Notes: a model not told the origin generated them from the sequence alone. DNA of 64,000 nucleotides from Pustulibacterium marinum (GCF_900116665.1 NZ_FPBK01000013.1:1-64000), one strand, 5' to 3'; counted from the stretch's first letter, positions 24,616 through 33,782 are shown. A program made the numbers and translations.

Positions 24616-25362
24616 GTGAAAGCAACTATTGAATATAACGGCACCAGTTACCAAATAGATTTTAACAAACCCATTGATATTTCGCTTCCTCTTTCTGGAA
24701 CTCCACGAAATGTGAATGCTTGGTATGTACCACATCCCGAAATTACGCCGGTTCATGATGGTGATTTCGTAGGAAGTGTAAAAGCTGGAGCCTCTACCAA
24801 TTTCAATAATATATTTTTCAATCCGCATGGGCATGGAACGCATACGGAATGTATTGGCCATATTACAAAGGAATTTTACAATGTAAATGATACTTTGAAA
24901 ACCTTCTTTTTTGCTGCGGAATTGATTTCGGTTACGCCACAACCACAAGGCGAAGATTTGGTAATTTCTAAATCTCAAATCGAAGAAGCTTTGAACGGAG
25001 CTACACCAGAAGCCATAGTTATTAGAACTTTTCCGAATACAGACGAGAAGCTTACCAAACAATATTCAAACACCAATCCGCCGTATTTATTAGAAGAAGC
25101 TGCTTTGTTTATCAAAGAAATTGGGATTAAACATTTGTTGATTGATTTGCCTTCTGTTGATAAAGAAAAAGATAATGGAGCATTGTTAGCACACAAAGCA
25201 TTTTGGAACTTTCATGGAGAATTTCGACTTGATGCTACCATTACCGAGTTTATTTATGTGCCAACTTCAATTGTAGATGGTAGCTATCTGCTTAATTTAC
25301 AAATGGCTTCGTTTGTCAATGATGCGTCGCCAAGCAAACCAGTTTTGTACAAAATTTGGTAA
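24616..25362 (+). CDS. Cyclase-family metal-dependent hydrolase (kynurenine formamidase-like)
   Basis: 248 residues from the GTG at 24616. Motif HGHGTHTECIGHI matches the HxGTHxDxxxH metal-binding signature of the cyclase/KynB family, with Glu in place of the usual Asp. Later conserved parts are IDLPSVDKEKDNGALLAH and the His in NFHGEF. Members hydrolyse N-formylkynurenine or related amides/lactones. No other tryptophan-degradation gene is nearby, so the substrate is open. It has no signal peptide. It is 16 bp after hemW and probably in the ruvC operon. Confidence 0.82.
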   Translation: MKATIEYNGTSYQIDFNKPIDISLPLSGTPRNVNAWYVPHPEITPVHDGDFVGSVKAGASTNFNNIFFNPHGHGTHTECIGHITKEFYNVNDTLKTFFFAAELISVTPQPQGEDLVISKSQIEEALNGATPEAIVIRTFPNTDEKLTKQYSNTNPPYLLEEAALFIKEIGIKHLLIDLPSVDKEKDNGALLAHKAFWNFHGEFRLDATITEFIYVPTSIVDGSYLLNLQMASFVNDASPSKPVLYKIW

Positions 25363-25405
25363 CATAAATAGGTTTTAACCTACTCATACTCAAAAATCAA
25401 TCAGT

Positions 25406-25759
25406 ATGAAAACAACCTTGCAATTAGAAGAGTTGGCCATGTTTTTGGGCGGAATGCTCCTTTTTTATCAGCTTGATGTGGCTTTTTGGTGGTTTTTTGT
25501 ATTGTTACTTGTGCCAGATGTTGGCGCTATTGGTTATGCCATAAACAACAAAATAGGGGCTTTTGTTTATAATCTATTTCATCATAGAGGTCTTGCAGTT
25601 TTGTTGTATATTTTAGGGGTGAATTTTGCGATTATGGAATTGCAAGTAGCTGGAATCATACTGTTTTCGCACGCAGCGATGGATCGTTTTTTTGGTTTTG
25701 GACTGAAATATGAAAAAGGATTTAAATTCACCCACTTGGGAAAAATAGGAAAAGAATGA
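25406..25759 (+). CDS. DUF4260 membrane protein
   Basis: 117 residues with three to four hydrophobic helices. Motifs LLVPDVGAIGY, FVYNLFHHRGLAV and SHAAMDRFFGFGLKYEKGFKFTHLG match the DUF4260 family (often mis-listed with YkvA-like or membrane proteins). The conserved Asp, His-His and HxxxDR/FG residues in membrane-adjacent positions suggest ligand or metal binding, but no function is established that I know of. Its TGA overlaps the next ATG by 4 bp (ATGA), so it is coupled to the YjbR gene. Confidence 0.85.
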   Translation: MKTTLQLEELAMFLGGMLLFYQLDVAFWWFFVLLLVPDVGAIGYAINNKIGAFVYNLFHHRGLAVLLYILGVNFAIMELQVAGIILFSHAAMDRFFGFGLKYEKGFKFTHLGKIGKE

Positions 25760-26118
25760 ATATTCAACAGTTATACGAATTTTGCTTGGCAAAGAAGGAG
25801 GTAACCGAAACTTTTCCTTTTGATGAAGATACTTTGGTATTTAAAGTTGCCGGAAAGATGTTTTGTTTAACGTCTTTAAAAAGATGGGAAGAAGGTAATC
25901 CGTCACTAAATCTTAAATGTGATAAAGAAAAAGCGCTAGAATTAAGAGCCGAGTATGAAGCGGTTGAACCCGGTTTTCATATGAGCAAAACTAACTGGAA
26001 TACGGTTAAGATTCATCAAGATCTTTCTGATAAAGAAATCTTTAATCTGATTAACCATTCTTATGATGAGGTGGTAAAAGGACTTACCAAAAAGATGAGA
26101 ACGAGCTTAGGGCTTTAG
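25756..26118 (+). CDS. MmcQ/YjbR-family DNA-binding-like protein
   Basis: 120 residues. The N-terminus (FCLAKKEVTETFPFDEDTLVFKVAGKMFCL) and the segment GFHMSKTNWNTVKI match the MmcQ/YjbR family, a small alpha/beta fold with a double-wing-like DNA-binding surface (CyaY-like). The biological role is unknown. Overlaps the DUF4260 gene by 4 bp and is the last gene of this run. A 258-bp AT-rich gap with the opposing gene's terminator follows. Confidence 0.88.
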   Translation: MNIQQLYEFCLAKKEVTETFPFDEDTLVFKVAGKMFCLTSLKRWEEGNPSLNLKCDKEKALELRAEYEAVEPGFHMSKTNWNTVKIHQDLSDKEIFNLINHSYDEVVKGLTKKMRTSLGL

Positions 26119-26340
26119 TATTTATTGTTTCATAAAGAATAACGGTTGTTTATAAAGAAGTAGTATTTATTTTACTTTGTTCGTTTGGAATATCGATTTA
26201 GCAAATCAGAAAATGCTTTTTATCTGATTTTTAGATGTTTAAACGTGATTGTAGCAAACTTGATAATTAAAACCTATATATTTGTACCGATAATAATTTT
26301 TCACAAGATAAGTTTTAGGTTTAGACACCCTATTAAAATA

Positions 26341-26367
26341 AAGCCGAGGAGTGAGGACTCTTCGGCT
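26341..26367 (-). terminator. Terminator of the DUF4407 gene
   Basis: AAGCCGAGGAGT / ACTCTTCGGCTT arms (one mismatch) have a GAGG loop. On the minus strand the stem is followed by TTTATTTTAAT, placing a terminator 9 bp after the DUF4407 stop. The preceding DNA from 26119 is AT-rich with no convincing gene. Confidence 0.7.
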
Positions 26368-26376
26368 TTCTTGGTT

Positions 26377-27477
26377 CTATAAAACAGATTTTTGTTGTTT
26401 GTAAAATGCTTCTGCTTGCAAATTGGCAATTTCCATTGCAGTTTTCCTTTTCTTCTGATAGAGTTCCTCGTCCTGTTTCAAGTCTTCGTAAATCTTATCA
26501 TTTAAAGATTGATCGGTTTCCAATTGTTTTTTACGTTGATAGGACTTTTGAGACATCCAAGTAGCTCTAGCTTCTTCGTTGTCAGCCAACTTAAAATCAT
26601 ATTCTCCTTTGGAGGCTAAGAGTTTTATAAGAACAGGAGCTGTTTCTATGGTAAGAAAAAGTAGTGTTATAAACAGCACTGGAATCCAAGGTAATTTGTT
26701 GAGTGCATTGATACGAGCCATCAGTCCGTCAAAATTAGAAACTATAGGAGAACTTTCTAAAAGTTGTTTCTCCAGAGCATTATTCAATGCTGTAATTTCG
26801 TTTTCTTTCTGAAGAATTTTTTCAGCATTCGTAGTTTTTAGGGTTTGTAATTCTGCCAAAGCAGCGTCATGCTTTTCTCGTTTTTCTTCGTAAACTGGTC
26901 CTTTGCCTAATTTTCCGGTTCCCGAAGTTCCTTCAGCTTCCGTAATGTAAGTGTTGTAGAGTTGATTTACTTCCTCCTCTTTTGTTTTAACTTCCTTTTT
27001 TAAAAGATCAATTTCTGTAGTGAGTGCATCTCTATCCTTTTGAAAATATGCGGTAACTTGATCTTTGTTAGCCATCAGTTTGCTGTTGCGCTCCTCTTGG
27101 AGGACTGCATCAATTTCTTTCTGATAAATTTTCAATTCTAGTGGTTTCGAAATTACAATAGCTATAATAATTGCTAGTAAAAATCTAGGAAGGGCTTGAA
27201 GAACTTCATTAATTTTCGACTTTCTTTTCCTAAGTGTCCCAACAATAAACCGATCTAAATTAAAAATAAGCAACCCCCAAATAGATCCAAAGAAAATGGA
27301 GGTAAAAAGATTATCAAACACCGTATAAAGTGCATAGGAAGCCGAAATCCAAGCAAGCAGAGCCGTAAAAAAAACAGTAGCGCCAATACCGGCAAATTTA
27401 TTTTGTTCGCCATTGCTACAAGTGGCTAGGATATCGCGGTCTGCTCCAGAGCAGAGGATAAAGAACTTTTTGATCAT
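26377..27477 (-). CDS. DUF4407 membrane coiled-coil protein
   Basis: 366 residues. Two TM helices near the N-terminus (~28-50, ~58-78), another at ~95-115, a long coiled-coil domain (~118-240, heptad-like runs of Glu/Lys/Leu: LLKKEVKTKEEEVNQLYN), a fourth TM (~268-290), then a charged C-terminal helix (~300-366). The ICSGADRDILATCSNGEQNKFAGIG start is typical of DUF4407. The coiled coil would stand out on one side of the membrane. Function unknown. It is monocistronic, with its own terminator, and diverges from the acetyltransferase. Confidence 0.87.
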   Translation of the reverse strand: MIKKFFILCSGADRDILATCSNGEQNKFAGIGATVFFTALLAWISASYALYTVFDNLFTSIFFGSIWGLLIFNLDRFIVGTLRKRKSKINEVLQALPRFLLAIIIAIVISKPLELKIYQKEIDAVLQEERNSKLMANKDQVTAYFQKDRDALTTEIDLLKKEVKTKEEEVNQLYNTYITEAEGTSGTGKLGKGPVYEEKREKHDAALAELQTLKTTNAEKILQKENEITALNNALEKQLLESSPIVSNFDGLMARINALNKLPWIPVLFITLLFLTIETAPVLIKLLASKGEYDFKLADNEEARATWMSQKSYQRKKQLETDQSLNDKIYEDLKQDEELYQKKRKTAMEIANLQAEAFYKQQKSVL

Positions 27478-27585
27478 GATATGTTGTTTTTTGATTGATG
27501 ATGTTAATGTAACGCTCTTTTTTACAAAATGTTACAAATAAAGTACTGTTTTATTTGCTCTTAGACTTTTCCAAGCTTAAAAGTG

Positions 27586-27614
27586 TTTGTTATACACTAA
27601 TAATAGTATTTTTG
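27586..27614 (+). promoter_or_regulatory. Promoter of the acetyltransferase gene
   Basis: TTTG (27586-27589), 17-bp spacer and TATTTTTG (27607-27614) match the Bacteroidota consensus. The -7 element ends 13 bp before the ATG at 27628. Confidence 0.6.
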
Positions 27615-27627
27615 TAAACTTATTAAA

Positions 27628-28194
27628 ATGATAACGATGAAAAGTGCTCTGGAAAAAATGATTGCTGGCGAGGAATATTGGATCAATGATCCTGAATTGG
27701 TGGAAATTAGATTCAAAACCAGAGAGTTGGTAGATGAATTTAATGAAACGAAACCTAGAGAGGCTGAAAAGAAAGCAGCTCTTCAAAAGCAACTATTTGG
27801 AGAAGTAGGAGATGAGGTTCATATTGAAAAACCAATAAGAGTAGATTACGGTATGAACACCAAAATGGGAAGTAATGTATTTATAAATTTTAATTTTGTA
27901 ATTTTGGACTGTTGTAAAGTTACCATTGGTAATAATGTATTTATAGCGCCCAATGTTCAAATATATACTGCAATGCATCCGCTAGATTTGGATGAGCGCA
28001 AAAAACACATTGGCTTTGCAGCTCCAATTACTATTGGTAACGATGTTTGGATTGGTGGTGGTTGTATCATAATGCCTGGAGTTACCATCGGAGATGGTGT
28101 GACCATTGGAGCAGGAAGTGTAGTTACCAAGGATATTCCAGCAAATTCAGTTGCGTTTGGAAGTCCATGTAAAGTGCAAAAAAAGTTAAAATAA
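27628..28194 (+). CDS. Sugar O-acetyltransferase (maltose acetyltransferase-like, LbH)
   Basis: 188 residues. An N-terminal maltose-acetyltransferase (Mac) helical domain (~5-60: [20 protein letters not shown]) precedes a left-handed beta-helix of hexapeptide repeats ([57 protein letters not shown]). The His in the TAMHPL loop is the catalytic base of this family. It transfers acetyl from acetyl-CoA to a sugar or similar hydroxyl compound. The ATG at 27637 (MKSALEK) is an alternative start. It is a cytoplasmic homotrimer by family knowledge. The gene appears monocistronic with its own promoter. Confidence 0.9.
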   Translation: MITMKSALEKMIAGEEYWINDPELVEIRFKTRELVDEFNETKPREAEKKAALQKQLFGEVGDEVHIEKPIRVDYGMNTKMGSNVFINFNFVILDCCKVTIGNNVFIAPNVQIYTAMHPLDLDERKKHIGFAAPITIGNDVWIGGGCIIMPGVTIGDGVTIGAGSVVTKDIPANSVAFGSPCKVQKKLK

Positions 28195-28221
28195 ATATCA
28201 AAATTTGGAATTACCATTTTA

Positions 28222-28264
28222 TTTGTTATAATGGTAGTTATTGTATAATTTAAACTATAGGAGG
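28222..28264 (+). promoter_or_regulatory. rpsU promoter and perfect Shine-Dalgarno
   Basis: TTTG (28222-28225), 18-bp spacer and TATAATTT (28244-28251) form a promoter. A full AGGAGG follows at 28259-28264, exactly 6 nt before the rpsU ATG. Most other starts in this window lack any Shine-Dalgarno, so this is a special case (see findings). Confidence 0.75.
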
Positions 28265-28270
28265 ATTTAT

Positions 28271-28465
28271 ATGTTAAAGACTATTGTAAAAGAAGGCGAA
28301 AGTATAGAGCGCGCACTTAAAAGACACAAAAGAAAGTTCAGAAACACAAAAGTTTTGAATCAGTTGAGAGAGCGTCAGCATTATACAAAACCTTCGGTAG
28401 CTAAAAGAAAAGCTAAAATGAAAGCTGCTCATAAAGAGGCTTTCTTAAGAGGGCTTGAAGAATAG
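28271..28465 (+). CDS. rpsU: 30S ribosomal protein bS21
   Basis: 64 residues from the ATG at 28271 (MLKTIVKEGESIERALKRHKR), the normal length for Bacteroidota bS21. A longer frame from 28241 starts at TTG upstream of the Shine-Dalgarno and is rejected. bS21 sits at the 3' end of 16S rRNA on the platform of the 30S subunit. It is highly basic. A strong SD sequence with 6-nt spacing precedes it and a hairpin with T-run follows, so it is a single-gene transcript. bS21 is part of the pocket that hides the anti-SD in Bacteroidota ribosomes, so this SD is a likely autogenous control site. Confidence 0.96.
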   Translation: MLKTIVKEGESIERALKRHKRKFRNTKVLNQLRERQHYTKPSVAKRKAKMKAAHKEAFLRGLEE

Positions 28466-28487
28466 TCTATCACAGTATACAAGTTAA

Positions 28488-28520
28488 AAAACCGTTACAG
28501 TTTTCTGTAGCGGTTTTTTT
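28488..28520 (+). terminator. rpsU terminator
   Basis: AAAACCGTTACAG / CTGTAGCGGTTTT stem with a TTTT loop and a run of T, 23 bp after the rpsU stop. Confidence 0.85.
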
Positions 28521-28599
28521 GTTTTGCAAGCTTTCAATTTTATTGGTGTAGCAATTTTTGATGTTGTATTTTAGCCGCTAAACAAAATCAACAAAAATC

Positions 28600-29037
28600 A
28601 TGTACAATACAGTTTTAACTATTCACTCTTACTGGGCATTTTTAGTGCTTTTAGTATTATTATTGGCCGGGCTAAATGCTTTGGTGAAGTTTTCAAGCAA
28701 CAAACCTTTTACAGATAATGACCTTCGAATTAGCCTTTTTGGACTCATTACTTCTCACATACAATTGTTAATTGGAATTGTATTGTATTTTGTTTCTGAT
28801 AAATTCAATGCTTGGTCAGAAGTTGGGAGCGAAGTTATGAAGATTCCTGCTTTGCGTTTGGTTTTGGTAGAACACCCATTAATGAATGTTATTGCAATTG
28901 CATTGATCACAATTGGTTGGTCTAAACATAAAAAAGAAACTACAGCGAAACGTAAATTTGGTAAAATTGCTCTTTTCTATTTATTAGGATTGGTTTTCTT
29001 ATTAGCAAGAATTCCTTATGCACAGTGGTTTGCTTAA
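28600..29037 (+). CDS. Conserved four-TM protein with membrane histidines (often misnamed in databases)
   Basis: 145 residues, four membrane helices (~8-27, ~45-64, ~92-107, ~122-142). Histidines sit in or near helices (TIHSYWAF, ITSHIQLLIG, VEHPLMNV), a pattern that could ligate heme. In Flavobacteria such proteins are variously called cytochrome b-like or, wrongly, ribosomal protein L27. I do not assign a function. It has its own terminator 21 bp after the stop and no clear operon partner; the RND operon converges on it. Confidence 0.75.
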   Translation: MYNTVLTIHSYWAFLVLLVLLLAGLNALVKFSSNKPFTDNDLRISLFGLITSHIQLLIGIVLYFVSDKFNAWSEVGSEVMKIPALRLVLVEHPLMNVIAIALITIGWSKHKKETTAKRKFGKIALFYLLGLVFLLARIPYAQWFA

Positions 29038-29058
29038 AATATTAAATTGAAGATATAG

Positions 29059-29091
29059 AAAAAGCCTCAAGAATTTCTTGAGGCTTTTTTG
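29059..29091. terminator. Terminator between the four-TM gene and the RND operon
   Basis: AAAAAGCCTCAAG / CTTGAGGCTTTTT with a short AATTT loop, followed by T-run on + and by T-run on - because the left arm begins with A-run. It can serve both convergent transcripts. Confidence 0.85.
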
Positions 29092-29131
29092 TTTGTCTAT
29101 TTAAAGGATACTCTTTTGGAGAATGTAAACT

Positions 29132-32100
29132 TTAAGCGTTTTCTGGAACGTATCTTCTATTTTTCATAATACGATATTTCACTCTTAATGATAAGTAGAA
29201 CAATACTGGTACTACGATCAATGTAAGGAAGGTTGCAAAGATCAATCCGAAGATAACTGTCCATGCCAACGGTCCCCAGAAAATTACGTTATCACCACCC
29301 ATATAGATTTTTGGATCAAAGTCAGAGAACAATGAGAAGAAATCAATATTCAATCCAATTGCCAATGGAATCAATCCAAGTACGGTAGTAATGGCGGTTA
29401 ATAATACCGGACGTAAACGTGCTTTACCACCTTGTACAATAGCATCAAATACATATTCTTTAGGAAGAAAAGCATCTTTTTCGGTTCCTAATTCTTCTTT
29501 CTTACGATCGATAAGAATTTGAGTGTAATCTAACAATACCACACCATTGTTTACTACAATTCCGGCGAGGGAAATAATCCCCATCATGGTCATCATAATT
29601 ACGAATGCCCATCCGGTAACAATAAGTCCAAGGAAAACTCCAATGAAACTCAAGAAAACTGCCACCATAATAATGGTTGGTTTAGAGATAGAACTAAACT
29701 GGAAAACTAAGATCAAGAAGATTAAACCAAGACCTACAAAAAGTGCTGTCATTAAAAACTGCATTTGCTTGTTTTGTTCTTCGATCTGTCCTGTGTAATC
29801 AAATTTAATTCCGTCAGGAACATCATAGTTCGCCATTTCCTTTTGAATGTTGGCTACTACTGCTCCGGCATCTGTATAACCAGAAGCTAATACAGAATAT
29901 ACAGTAACCACTCGCACATTCATATCGTGCTTAATGGCACTAAACGAAGCCGTATTTCTATATTTTACAACAGAAGAAAGTGGTACTTGCTTTATTTGGC
30001 CGCTTGCTGCATCACGGAACGTAATGTTCTGATTGAAAAGCGCATTCATGTCATATCGATTCTCATCATTGAAACGAACATAAATGTCATAATCTTCTCC
30101 GTTTTCTTTATAAACGCCTGCTTTTTCGCCGTAAAGAGAACGGCGTAATTGATTACCAATCATTGCTGCAGAAACGCCTAATTCGCCTGCTTTTTTACGA
30201 TCGATATCTACAACCATTGCAGGTTTGTCTTTGTTTACATCAATCTTCAATTCATCAACGCCGGCAACATTTTTAGAGTTGATATAATCGCGCATTCCTT
30301 CTGCGACAGAGATCAATTCGTCATAATCTTCACCAGAAATTTCAATATTCACAGGATAACCTGCTGGCGGACCAACAGCATCTTTCTCTACTGAAACGAT
30401 AACCCCTGGGTAAATGTTTTTCAGGGTATCTTTAACTTTGTCTAGTAATTCTTGAGAATCATTTCCTCTTCGGTATTTGAACTCTCTCAATGAAACAGTA
30501 ACTTTTCCTTTGTGTGGCATTTCAGCTGCCGAACCACCATCGGTTTGTGGATTTCCGGCACCTTCACCAACTTGAGAAACTACAGATTCTACCATAAAGT
30601 TTTCACCGGTTTCTTTATCTATATATTGTTTGTGTTCAACAATTCCGAAAACACGATTTTCTACTTCTTTGGTGATTTTGTTCGTTTTTTCAATATCGGT
30701 TCCTTGAGGATATTCAATATAAACAATTACCTGATTTGGTTTGTTTTCAGGGAAAAATTGAATTTCTGTTCTTTGTGAGCCGATAGACCATCCGAAGAGA
30801 CCTATAGATACTACAAACAGAACAATCATACCTATTACGGTAATCACCGGCATACTTCCTTTTAAGTAGAAACGAATGGCTTTTTCATAAAGGTTTTCCC
30901 ATGCAGTTAATATTCGATGCTGAAAAACGCTTGCCATTTTCACTAATAGGAATTGGTGTGCCCAAAACATGATTGCAGTAAAAATCATTAACGTTCCTAA
31001 ACCAGCCATGCTTCCTCCAAAGATCATGATAAGAATTCCAGGAACTCCTAAAACAATACTTAAAACAATCAATTGTTTTATGGAGAATTTATCTTCCTCA
31101 ACTTTCATGAATTCTGATACCAACATGGAGTTGATGAAAATTGCTACAAATAAAGATGAACCTAATACAACCGAAAGTGTAATTGGGAAATATTTCATGA
31201 ATTCACCCATCATTCCAGGCCATAAACCAAGCGGAACAAAGGCTGCTACTGTTGTTGCAGTAGAAATGATAATAGGAACTGCAATTTCACCAATACCAAT
31301 TTTTGAAGCTTTGGTTCGGCTCATGCCTTCTTCATCCATTAATCGGTATACGTTTTCTACTACCACAATACCATTATCAACCAGCATTCCCAGACCCATA
31401 ATCAACCCGAAAAGAATCATGGTGTTTAAGGTATATCCCATAGCTTCCAAAATCATGAACGACATGAACATGGACATTGGAATAGCAAAACCAACAAAAA
31501 GTGCATTACGGAAACCTAGGAAGAACATCAAAACGGTTACAACTAAGATGATACCAAAGATGATGTTATTTACAAGGTCATCTACCTGGTTGATTGTACG
31601 TTCTGAACTATCATTGGTTTTGGTAATTTTTAAATCTGGAGGAAAAACATTTTCTGTTGTTTCCTTTAGAATTTCGTTGATTTTTTCTGCGGCGTTTACC
31701 ATGTTTTTACCAGCACGCTTTTTCACGTCTAGCATTACTACAGCACTACCAAGCTCTCTTGCATAGGTAGTTTTGTCTTCTTCACGGAAAGTTACATTGG
31801 CAATATCTTTTAGATAAACCGCTCCGTTTTGAGTCTTTACTACAAAATTATCAAGGTCTGATGGTTCTTCAATTTCACCAATAATTCGGATAATTCTTCG
31901 TTGTCCTTGGTTGATCAAACTACCTGCAGACATGGTTAAGTTTCCTCCTTTGATGCTGTTAATCACATCATCGAAACTTACCTGTGCTGCCATCATTTTG
32001 TAAATATCAACGGCTACTTCTACTTCCTTTTCCTGCGCACCGCGAATGGAAACTTCTTTGATTTCCGGTAGCGTTTCAATTTCATCCTGAAGATATTCTC

Positions 32101-32611
32101 CAAATTCTTTCAGTTTATCAACAGGATAATCACCAGAAAGGTTAATGTTCATGATGGCTACTTCTTCAGAAAGATTTAGATCAAAAACATTAGGTTCCAC
32201 TTTGGCTCCGTTAGAAGTTGGCCAGTCTTCACTAGCTTTTTCGGTATCTACTTCATCTTTTACACGCTGCTTAGCTGCTGCAACTTCTACGCTTTCATCA
32301 AACTCTACAATAATTATAGAGTAATCTTCTTGAGAAGTTGAAGTAATATCGGTAACTCCGGTAAGGTTTTTTAGTTCTTCCTCTAGCGGATTGGTGATGA
32401 GTTTTTCAACGTCTTCTGCTGTGTTACCAGGGTAAACGGTACTCACGTAGATTTTTGTTTCTTTTACCTCCGGAAAATCTTCACGAGGCATTCCAAAATA
32501 CGCCAAGGTTCCCATAATTAGGAAAATACCTATCATGACGTAAATGGTCATTTTATTGTCAATGGCCCAGGACGATAGGCCAAATTCTTTTTCTGTACTG
32601 CTGTTACTCAT
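29132..32611 (-). CDS. RND-family efflux permease
   Basis: 1159 residues, longer than AcrB (~1050). Twelve TM helices in the 1 + 5 + 1 + 5 RND plan with two large periplasmic loops (~35-350 and ~660-930). The TM4 motif reads GLGMLVDNGIVVVENVYR, so the usual proton-relay Asp-Asp pair is Asp-Asn. The symmetrical TM10 motif is AGIVVNNGVVLLDY. The extra length is mainly in the region after TM6 (~530-600) and the C-terminal half. It would export drugs, lipids or metals with the adaptor and TolC proteins encoded just upstream. Last gene of tetR-tolC-adaptor-RND, 9 bp after the adaptor. Confidence 0.93.
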   Translation of the reverse strand: MSNSSTEKEFGLSSWAIDNKMTIYVMIGIFLIMGTLAYFGMPREDFPEVKETKIYVSTVYPGNTAEDVEKLITNPLEEELKNLTGVTDITSTSQEDYSIIIVEFDESVEVAAAKQRVKDEVDTEKASEDWPTSNGAKVEPNVFDLNLSEEVAIMNINLSGDYPVDKLKEFGEYLQDEIETLPEIKEVSIRGAQEKEVEVAVDIYKMMAAQVSFDDVINSIKGGNLTMSAGSLINQGQRRIIRIIGEIEEPSDLDNFVVKTQNGAVYLKDIANVTFREEDKTTYARELGSAVVMLDVKKRAGKNMVNAAEKINEILKETTENVFPPDLKITKTNDSSERTINQVDDLVNNIIFGIILVVTVLMFFLGFRNALFVGFAIPMSMFMSFMILEAMGYTLNTMILFGLIMGLGMLVDNGIVVVENVYRLMDEEGMSRTKASKIGIGEIAVPIIISTATTVAAFVPLGLWPGMMGEFMKYFPITLSVVLGSSLFVAIFINSMLVSEFMKVEEDKFSIKQLIVLSIVLGVPGILIMIFGGSMAGLGTLMIFTAIMFWAHQFLLVKMASVFQHRILTAWENLYEKAIRFYLKGSMPVITVIGMIVLFVVSIGLFGWSIGSQRTEIQFFPENKPNQVIVYIEYPQGTDIEKTNKITKEVENRVFGIVEHKQYIDKETGENFMVESVVSQVGEGAGNPQTDGGSAAEMPHKGKVTVSLREFKYRRGNDSQELLDKVKDTLKNIYPGVIVSVEKDAVGPPAGYPVNIEISGEDYDELISVAEGMRDYINSKNVAGVDELKIDVNKDKPAMVVDIDRKKAGELGVSAAMIGNQLRRSLYGEKAGVYKENGEDYDIYVRFNDENRYDMNALFNQNITFRDAASGQIKQVPLSSVVKYRNTASFSAIKHDMNVRVVTVYSVLASGYTDAGAVVANIQKEMANYDVPDGIKFDYTGQIEEQNKQMQFLMTALFVGLGLIFLILVFQFSSISKPTIIMVAVFLSFIGVFLGLIVTGWAFVIMMTMMGIISLAGIVVNNGVVLLDYTQILIDRKKEELGTEKDAFLPKEYVFDAIVQGGKARLRPVLLTAITTVLGLIPLAIGLNIDFFSLFSDFDPKIYMGGDNVIFWGPLAWTVIFGLIFATFLTLIVVPVLFYLSLRVKYRIMKNRRYVPENA

Positions 32612-32620
32612 TGCACTTTT

Positions 32621-33772
32621 TTATTTAATGCTGATTTTTTGACCGTCTTTCACACTTCTAGCACCTTCCAGAATTACACTGTCTTCGGGATTGATTCCAG
32701 ATAAGATTTCAATTTGACCGTCTTGCATTTTTCCGGTTTCTACAATCGTTCTTTTTGCTACCAAATCACTTCCATCTTTTTCTGCAATGTATACGTATTG
32801 CTCGCCTTCTGCATTTTCTGAAAGGATGTTCGCAGGAACCAAAATCACTTTTTCATTGCTATAATCGTTGATTTTAACACGTGCAGTAAGGTTTGGTTTT
32901 ATTTCTTTTTCCTTGTTTGGAACTTCAATTTTCACACGGAAAGAGCGGTTATTTGGATTGATGAAATCACTTGCTTGAGCTACTTCGGTTTCTATTTCTT
33001 CATTTAAAACAGGAATGTCTACAATAGCGCTTGTTCCTTTTTGAATGCTTCCTATATAGGTTTCAGGAACTTCTGCCTCAAGATACATATCGTTTAAATT
33101 TACAATACGAATGATTTGTGCTCCCGGTGCAACAATAGATCCTTCATCTGTAATGATATCATCAATAGTTCCGCTAAAAGGTGCTCTTATTACTGTTTTT
33201 GCGATTTGCTCTTTTAACTGGTCAACTGCTTTTTGCTGAGCTTGGTAATTTGATTTTGCTTGTAAAAACTGAATTTCTGAACCAATTTTTTGATCCCATA
33301 AACGTTTTTGACGTTCGTAGGTAGTTTTGGTTAATTCAGTTTGAATTTCTAGTTGTGCTAATTGCTGAGACAAACCACCATCATCAATTTTAGCTAATTT
33401 TTGACCTTTACTTACTTTTTGTCCTTCGGTAACATAAATGTCATTCAACATACCGCTGTACTCAGCTGTAACCACAATATTCTGGTTGGTTTGTACACTG
33501 GCTTGCAATTCTAAAAAGTGACTGAAAACGGTGTCTTTTGCCTTAAACGCCGTTACTAAAACAAATTTTTGAACAGTATCTTTAGAAGCGATTTTAGCAT
33601 TGATGGCAGCTATCTTTGCCGTAAGCGCATCAACTTCTGTTTGAATTTCAGCTTTTTTGTCTTTCAACTCTTTCAAAGAGCCCTTTTCTAAAACTTTATC
33701 TAGCTTTTTGTCTTCGCCGCCACATGCAACAAGAAGAGTGATTGAAAGTATAGAGATAAATATTTTTTTCAT
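32621..33772 (-). CDS. RND periplasmic adaptor (membrane-fusion lipoprotein)
   Basis: 383 residues. Lipoprotein signal with lipobox at LLVACGGE. A coiled-coil stretch (~30-65, LKDKKAEIQTEVDALTAKIAAI) comes before the lipoyl/barrel-sandwich half (VVTAEYSGMLNDIYVTEGQKVSKGQKLAKID), then the alpha hairpin (~140-185) and the second lipoyl half (VIRAPFSGTIDDIITDEGSIV). Beta-barrel and membrane-proximal domains follow. It links the RND pump with TolC. 10 bp after tolC and 9 bp before the pump. The N-terminal coiled coil is an addition seen in several Bacteroidota adaptors. Confidence 0.92.
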   Translation of the reverse strand: MKKIFISILSITLLVACGGEDKKLDKVLEKGSLKELKDKKAEIQTEVDALTAKIAAINAKIASKDTVQKFVLVTAFKAKDTVFSHFLELQASVQTNQNIVVTAEYSGMLNDIYVTEGQKVSKGQKLAKIDDGGLSQQLAQLEIQTELTKTTYERQKRLWDQKIGSEIQFLQAKSNYQAQQKAVDQLKEQIAKTVIRAPFSGTIDDIITDEGSIVAPGAQIIRIVNLNDMYLEAEVPETYIGSIQKGTSAIVDIPVLNEEIETEVAQASDFINPNNRSFRVKIEVPNKEKEIKPNLTARVKINDYSNEKVILVPANILSENAEGEQYVYIAEKDGSDLVAKRTIVETGKMQDGQIEILSGINPEDSVILEGARSVKDGQKISIK

Positions 33773-33782
33773 CGTTTTTTGA

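Noticed and set aside
26185-26382. 65-codon frame on + strand between YjbR and DUF4407
   Set aside because: TTG start, runs through the DUF4407 terminator hairpin, no recognisable protein.
30969-31766. 265-codon open frame on + strand, antisense to the RND gene
   Set aside because: Its composition (Ile/Thr/Pro/Met-rich, no domain) mirrors the RND coding strand; a shadow frame.
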